A DNA stretch of 64,000 nt, taken from Przewalskia tangutica (Eukaryota; Streptophyta; Magnoliopsida; Solanales; Solanaceae). The stretch is taken from NCBI GenBank assembly GCA_029844215.1, contig CM056718.1:84122764-84186763 (forward strand), in the 5' to 3' direction. Below are positions 59,440-64,000 of the stretch, piece by piece; the first letter of the stretch is position 1; every line of letters begins with the position of its first letter. Below the pieces are notes generated by a model. It was given only the letters and a program-made list of their open reading frames with translations, was not told the origin of the DNA and did no database searches. Made by a program: the position numbers and the translations under genes.

Positions 59440-59720
59440 CTTTAGTTTCCAAAACTCGTCACACCAAGGGGTGGTACTTTCAAGAAGACCGACCGTCGGC
59501 TGAACTCTAAGCGTCGTCGCCGATTATCATACGATTCCTCCGAGCTGCGAACTCCTTCTAGACGAGCTTTACCACATCCGCGATCTGCTGGAACAAGCGA
59601 TCAACTATCTGAACGCGCCAACATCGAACCAATCGGCCGGCACTTACATACGCCCCTACAAGGCTTCGTGGCGACATCCGAACACCGAAATGGTAGATCA
59701 AACACTACTTCCACAGGAGA
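59440..59720 (-). pseudogene. Integrase C-terminal remnant in element H
   Basis: Minus-strand sequence alignable with the integrase end of the alpha elements. It shows the equivalents of ALYGRKCRSPIGWFD (about 59,620-59,680) and of the HRRRHLEF...WVFLKVSP stretch (about 59,460-59,540). There is no RT or integrase core upstream. It is short, frame-broken and strongly diverged. I infer it is what remains after an internal deletion that removed most of pol. Confidence 0.6.
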
Positions 59721-59929
59721 CAACAATCCCGCAACTATCCTCGAAATCAAACAACGGCGAGGCGAATGCGGTCTGAGACTACTTTGAGTTCCTAACCTGC
59801 TGGTAAACTTTTAGAAAACGAAAATAGCCCTGACACAGGCTTCATGCGACATAAGGTGAAGGTAGGCACCGTGCAGCCTTTCAACCCTTCGGATAACTCA
59901 ACCACGGTAGAGTAAATGGTTCGAGCGAA

Positions 59930-60310
59930 GAACACGATGGGCTGCCCCATTGACCCGACCACGGTCGAATGCATCCACGAACTGCGTCTGGTTAGCGAAC
60001 ATGGGCCTAACACCTCGTGACCTACCACAAGGCGGGACCACCACAAACTGACCCGCGCCAGCGCGCGGGTTGACCCGCGGCGTGGCCTCAACCCGACCCG
60101 GCAGCGCGTCATACTAGCTTCCCGGAACAATCTCGCTAATCACGTTACGAAAACCTGGCGGTCTTCTTAGCTCAACTACCCTCTTTCATTCCACACTACT
60201 AGGGACTGTCCCAACATAACTCACGTCACTATGCACTCGATAAAGTCAACCATAACCTACACCTTTTTCTCGAGATGGCCTGCCTCTAAGGTCTCTGCGT
60301 ATAAAGCTCT
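59930..60310 (-). other. Non-coding block shared by pol-less elements (copy in H)
   Basis: Read on the minus strand it shows GAGACCTTAGAGGCA near 60,290, GGGTCGGGTTGAGG and GGGTCAACCCG near 60,070-60,110, and GTTCGTGGATGCATTCGACC near 59,970. The motif order matches C and F. Unlike in those, an integrase remnant lies between this block and the polypurine tract. Confidence 0.7.
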
Positions 60311-60429
60311 AAGGCTCACACTGTCTCTATCCCCCACAATCTTACTCGGTTAAACAACCATGATTTCAAATCACAACTACCACACTGCTATCAGAACATA
60401 GCACTTAAGGTATACTCACCTTGAAAGTT

Positions 60430-60862
60430 CTGAAGGACCTTTGCTCGGCCTCTTCTGCATCCTTGGTTAACGTCGATCTCTACGTTTTTCGACTGCTGCA
60501 CATAAGCCCGCACCACGTGCCATGCTCAAGCCCAATGAAGAATTACTCTTGCACACCCTCTCTTAGGTAGTCATCAAGACTCGTGGTACATCGGTATAAT
60601 CTCTGGTAGCCAAATCCATAGCTAATGTGGTCGCCTCTTTGCAATCTATATTCCTTTGTTCGGTCGTGGGCGAAGGTTCAAATATCATGGGCCGATGGAG
60701 CTGCCGTCGCCGTGCTAAACTCTGCTGGGGCTAGTGGCGTCGCAGAAAATCCCGAATGAAGCACTACCTAGGTAATGATTGGGCTGTGCCCTCATGACCC
60801 TCTGAACTCAACTCGCGGCTCCGCCATTGCGCGCCTCACGGGCGGGTGCCCCTGCGGAGCAT
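60430..60862 (-). pseudogene. gag remnant of element H
   Basis: Begins ATGCTCCGC on the minus strand at 60862, where relatives have ATGCCTCCACG. Similarity to the gag leader (GHEGTAQSLP-like, compare VTRAQAQSLP) runs to about 60,640. A weak trace of the DDYL region follows. The middle of gag is missing and several stops are present. Confidence 0.65.
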
Positions 60863-61043
60863 AATGATAAGGAATGAATTTCGTCGGAGGGTCCAACTTA
60901 CAACACGACTCTAAGGCACGATCTCGAGTGAGAAGAATAGAAACCAATCCTAAATATCCTATAGCCTCACGATTATTGGTGTGGTGCGCACACCGATAAT
61001 CAAGACTGCGGAATCTGATGCGTAGACACTTTCAGGATTAATC

Positions 61044-61055
61044 GCTCTGATACCA
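61044..61055 (-). other. Primer-binding site of element H
   Basis: GCTCTGATACCA, exact reverse complement of TGGTATCAGAGC, 4 nt from the LTR start at 61060. Confidence 0.92.
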
Positions 61056-61059
61056 CTTT

Positions 61060-64000
61060 TGTCACGACCGATCCGGGCGTGGTGGTGCCTTACCGGGCAC
61101 CCTAGTGATACAACATCGAGTAATCGGCGGAACATAAAGCGATCTGAGACATATGAAACAATGATGCGAGAAAAACTTGCCTTTGGCGTATATAAAAATG
61201 ACAACTTTTTCAACATGAGCAGTTTAATCCTTTTTACAACCACGCCACAGCGATTACTACTGGACCTACGAAGATATGACAACAACGGCGGGACGGGGCC
61301 GTCGTACCACGAATGTAGCACCTCGACAACGGGGACTATACGAATAAGCCTCGGAAGCGGAGCTTCCCAAAGCTGTGACCACGAGGCTAGGATCAACGGC
61401 GGTGTACCTCGACTGCGGCATGAGCGCGGCCCGAAGAGTCGATAACAGTGCAGTATGTATGGCCTGAAAATACATCACGTAAATGAAATCATAGCGATCA
61501 TATAAAGCAAGAGACAATGTATGATAACGAACTACGATTTACAACAATGCGTCATGTCAAGTTAGGGACTCGCCTCAGTCATCACTCAAGTATAACAATG
61601 GGTCTCGGGCCCACAACATCAATCATGCCCGTGGAATACCTTCCGCCAGCTGCCGCGATCTATGATATAAAAGCACCATGGAACACACATGAACACGGGT
61701 CCACTGTGTCATAATATCTCTGTGCGGGGTAAGTGCGAAGGCATAGCCGACTACTAAAAACCCAGTACCAACAAGGTCATGAAGCGTATCATAAGATCTG
61801 TCTGGGCGTCACATGATCAAAGCGGCCACTTGCCCGCGATGTCGATGTGCGCGTCTAACCACGGAACTCCGCGACTCGCGTAGGCCAATCTCGTCGGCGC
61901 GTAGGTATTCCCGCGTCGAGGTAGCTACTCCCGGCGTCGTCACGGACGCGATCGCGTAGCCCGCATGGACCGCGTGCCCGTAAGGGCGTACACTAACGGA
62001 ACTCGTAGCTCGCATAGGCCGGGACTGCGTGAGGTATTCTCGAATCATAGGTCCATCGACGCTGATCTACCCGCGTCGGAGGCGGCAACCCGGAATCATC
62101 TCGAGGTGAATGCCACAATACTATCATAACGGTGATAGTTAATAAGCACAATCAAGAAACCCCTTTACCCAAACATCACAAGATACTAACACCGTAGCAT
62201 CCTAACACGTTTACTTATCAAAGCAATCAAGAAAGTATTACAAGGCTATCACAAACCAATACAATCAAGTTGTTCACACAAGGTACCTTCTACTATATGA
62301 TTAACAAGATCGGGTTTTATCCCCAAAGTACTTCATACATTAACTCTTTAACAAGATCGTTACATTCATAAAAGTCACACAATACGTAGTATATGAAAAT
62401 AGAGTGATTATCTTTTCTGATCAAATCAATTACTTCTCTTTGTAAAATCAAGTAGCAACATTCTTTTCCAATGTTCAAGTTTGCCTAATTTCCAATGTTC
62501 AAGTTTCTCATTTTTTTGAAAGGGTTAAGTAGTTCATAGTCTTATTCATTTAAGAATATAATTCTCCTTTAAACAATCGAAACATAAGCCTTATATGTGA
62601 GTAGGATATCTTGTTTATAACAATCTTATTACAATGACCATGATCTAGGAAATATCATTTTGTCTCATCTTAGCTTCTATGCGGATGGAAGTTTCTCTTG
62701 GTTTTAATAATACTTAATTATTCAAAACATTTCCTTTTAATGTATTTGCGATGGTTTGTCGATACATTCGATTTCGAAATCGATAAAACATTCTTAAGCG
62801 TTATACCTAACTTCCCATAAAGCTAGTATAACTCTTAAGTTTTCAAAAACCAAATATTACTTCTTCTTTCAAATGATTCAAAAATATTTTGAAATACTTC
62901 AAGTTCTTTATTAACACGTAACAAGCGGTTATAGTTCAAATCGATTACCTTTTCAAGACCACAAGTACTTTCTTACCAACATAAAGTCATTATAACCAAC
63001 TTCCCATAAAGCGGTTATAACACTTTATGTTTTAAACCAATCAAATACGTTTAGCACGTATGCGTCTACCGTACTACATAGTTCACATATCATGCTAGAA
63101 GAGGTAGGAAAAGGTTCACATACCTCGCGGCAGTATCGACTAATAGCAAAGCGCTCCAGTACTTCAAAGTCGGCTACTCTTGCCTTGATGGGTCGCGCCA
63201 TCGTAGCACTTCAACCTATAAGGCCACTGGCGCTTATTAACATTTAGACCTTATCGCGAGAACATTCTACGAAAATTAGCGACACCTCCACGCAATGGCA
63301 GCGTAAATCTCCTCCTTTAACGGTAGGCTACGAAGCCAACCAGGGGTTACATCTAACGAGCAGGTACAATTCTACTTCACGAAAAGCTACACTGCCTCAT
63401 GTCTGATCTATGTAAAAGCAGATTCGATTCGATTCTTGAGCTTAAGTCGCAAGACATTGCCGATAACTACGTTGATTCTATATATAGTATACTTCAACTA
63501 TATATTCTAACAATATGTAATTTCCAATTACAATAGAGGACAAGATAATTACCTCGATAAGCCCATAATTATCCGAGTTTAAAGTCGATCTGGGCAATCG
63601 TTTAGCTCGACTCAGCGCTCGACCAGCTCTAAACCACCCTTAGAAGTTCTAACCAACTTCTACACAATACTCAACGGACTATGGAGATTTTCCTAGGGTT
63701 TCGGTTTTGTATTGGTGGGAAGTATAATAGTATTTACGGGCTTTTCGTATAGGTATAACCTTAGAATACAACAAGGTATCACTAAGGTAATTTGGGCACT
63801 ATAACAATACTTTTGAGAGTATTTCTACACCTGAGGGGTATTATCTGAAAGCAACTAGGCTAGGGGTTACACTCTCGGCTAGCACCCACAGAGGGGGTGC
63901 TCTCGGCCTGAGGGAGGCCCTTGGCGAACTCAACACTGAGGAGGGAGAAGGAGAGCTTTGAGACTTAGGCAAATTTATGGATGAAGAAGTTCATCAAAGG
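61060..64000 (-). mobile_element. 5' LTR of element H, cut by the window end
   Basis: 2941 bp of a gamma2 LTR from TGTCACGACCGATCCGGG. It matches 55515-58486 closely, with differences at CG-rich points. The window ends about 6 bp before where the TATA box should be, and about 680 bp of the LTR lie outside. No gene is seen inside it. Confidence 0.9.

Overview
This window is intergenic plant chromatin made almost entirely of nested Ty3/gypsy LTR retrotransposons of the chromovirus type (Tekay/Del-like). The plant assignment rests on initiator-tRNA-Met primer-binding sites, 2.4 to 3.7 kb LTRs running from TGTTAYACCC to GTGACA, and gag-pol ending in a short chromodomain-like tail. I see no host gene, rRNA, tRNA, CRISPR array or bacterial feature. 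Most long open frames are shadows inside LTRs or fragments of broken gag-pol.

I call four LTR groups. Alpha is about 2.4 kb. Beta is about 3.4 kb, with 54-57 bp tandem repeats. Gamma1 is about 3.4 kb, with GTAGTTGG-type repeats. Gamma2 is about 3.65 kb and is a gamma/alpha mosaic. Ten elements or parts of elements are named A to J here (there is no letter I; B is two units, B1 and B2). The oldest is J (minus), with its pol at 38586-40659, gag at 40687-41906 and 5' LTR from 42114. Element C (plus, beta) interrupts J pol. C has its 5' LTR end at 6870-7121, leader at 7122-7281, remaining interior at 33994-35236 and 3' LTR at 35237-38585. C's 5' LTR is split by a gamma1 LTR E (minus, 1-3303 and 6786-6869), and E is split by a solo beta LTR D (3304-6785) with a perfect 5 bp target duplication. 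C's leader is split by a minus-strand alpha array of three LTRs and two interiors (7282-33993, units B1 and B2). B1's reverse transcriptase is split by a complete plus-strand alpha element A (12395-21996). On the right, J's 5' LTR is split by F (plus, gamma1, gag only, 42392-48683). F's 3' LTR is split by G (minus, alpha, 48684-55514), and G's gag is split by H (minus, gamma2, 55515 to beyond the window end). Both flanks therefore reach four insertion levels.

A, B1, B2 and G carry all gag-pol domains (G lacks the gag start), but every frame is broken. J keeps an almost open gag-pol up to RNase H. C, F and H lack a usable pol and would depend on enzymes supplied in trans. These three share a non-coding block of roughly 350-400 bp upstream of a hairpin and polypurine tract.

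The main surprises are the shared-LTR tandem array, mosaic LTRs, the shared block in pol-less elements, a splice-donor-like hairpin present in every LTR type, and a systematic replacement of CAG/CTG by CG-containing strings in young copies. The last is the reverse of methylation decay and looks like a base-calling signature of CHG methylation. If so, many of the frameshifts described here are not real mutations.
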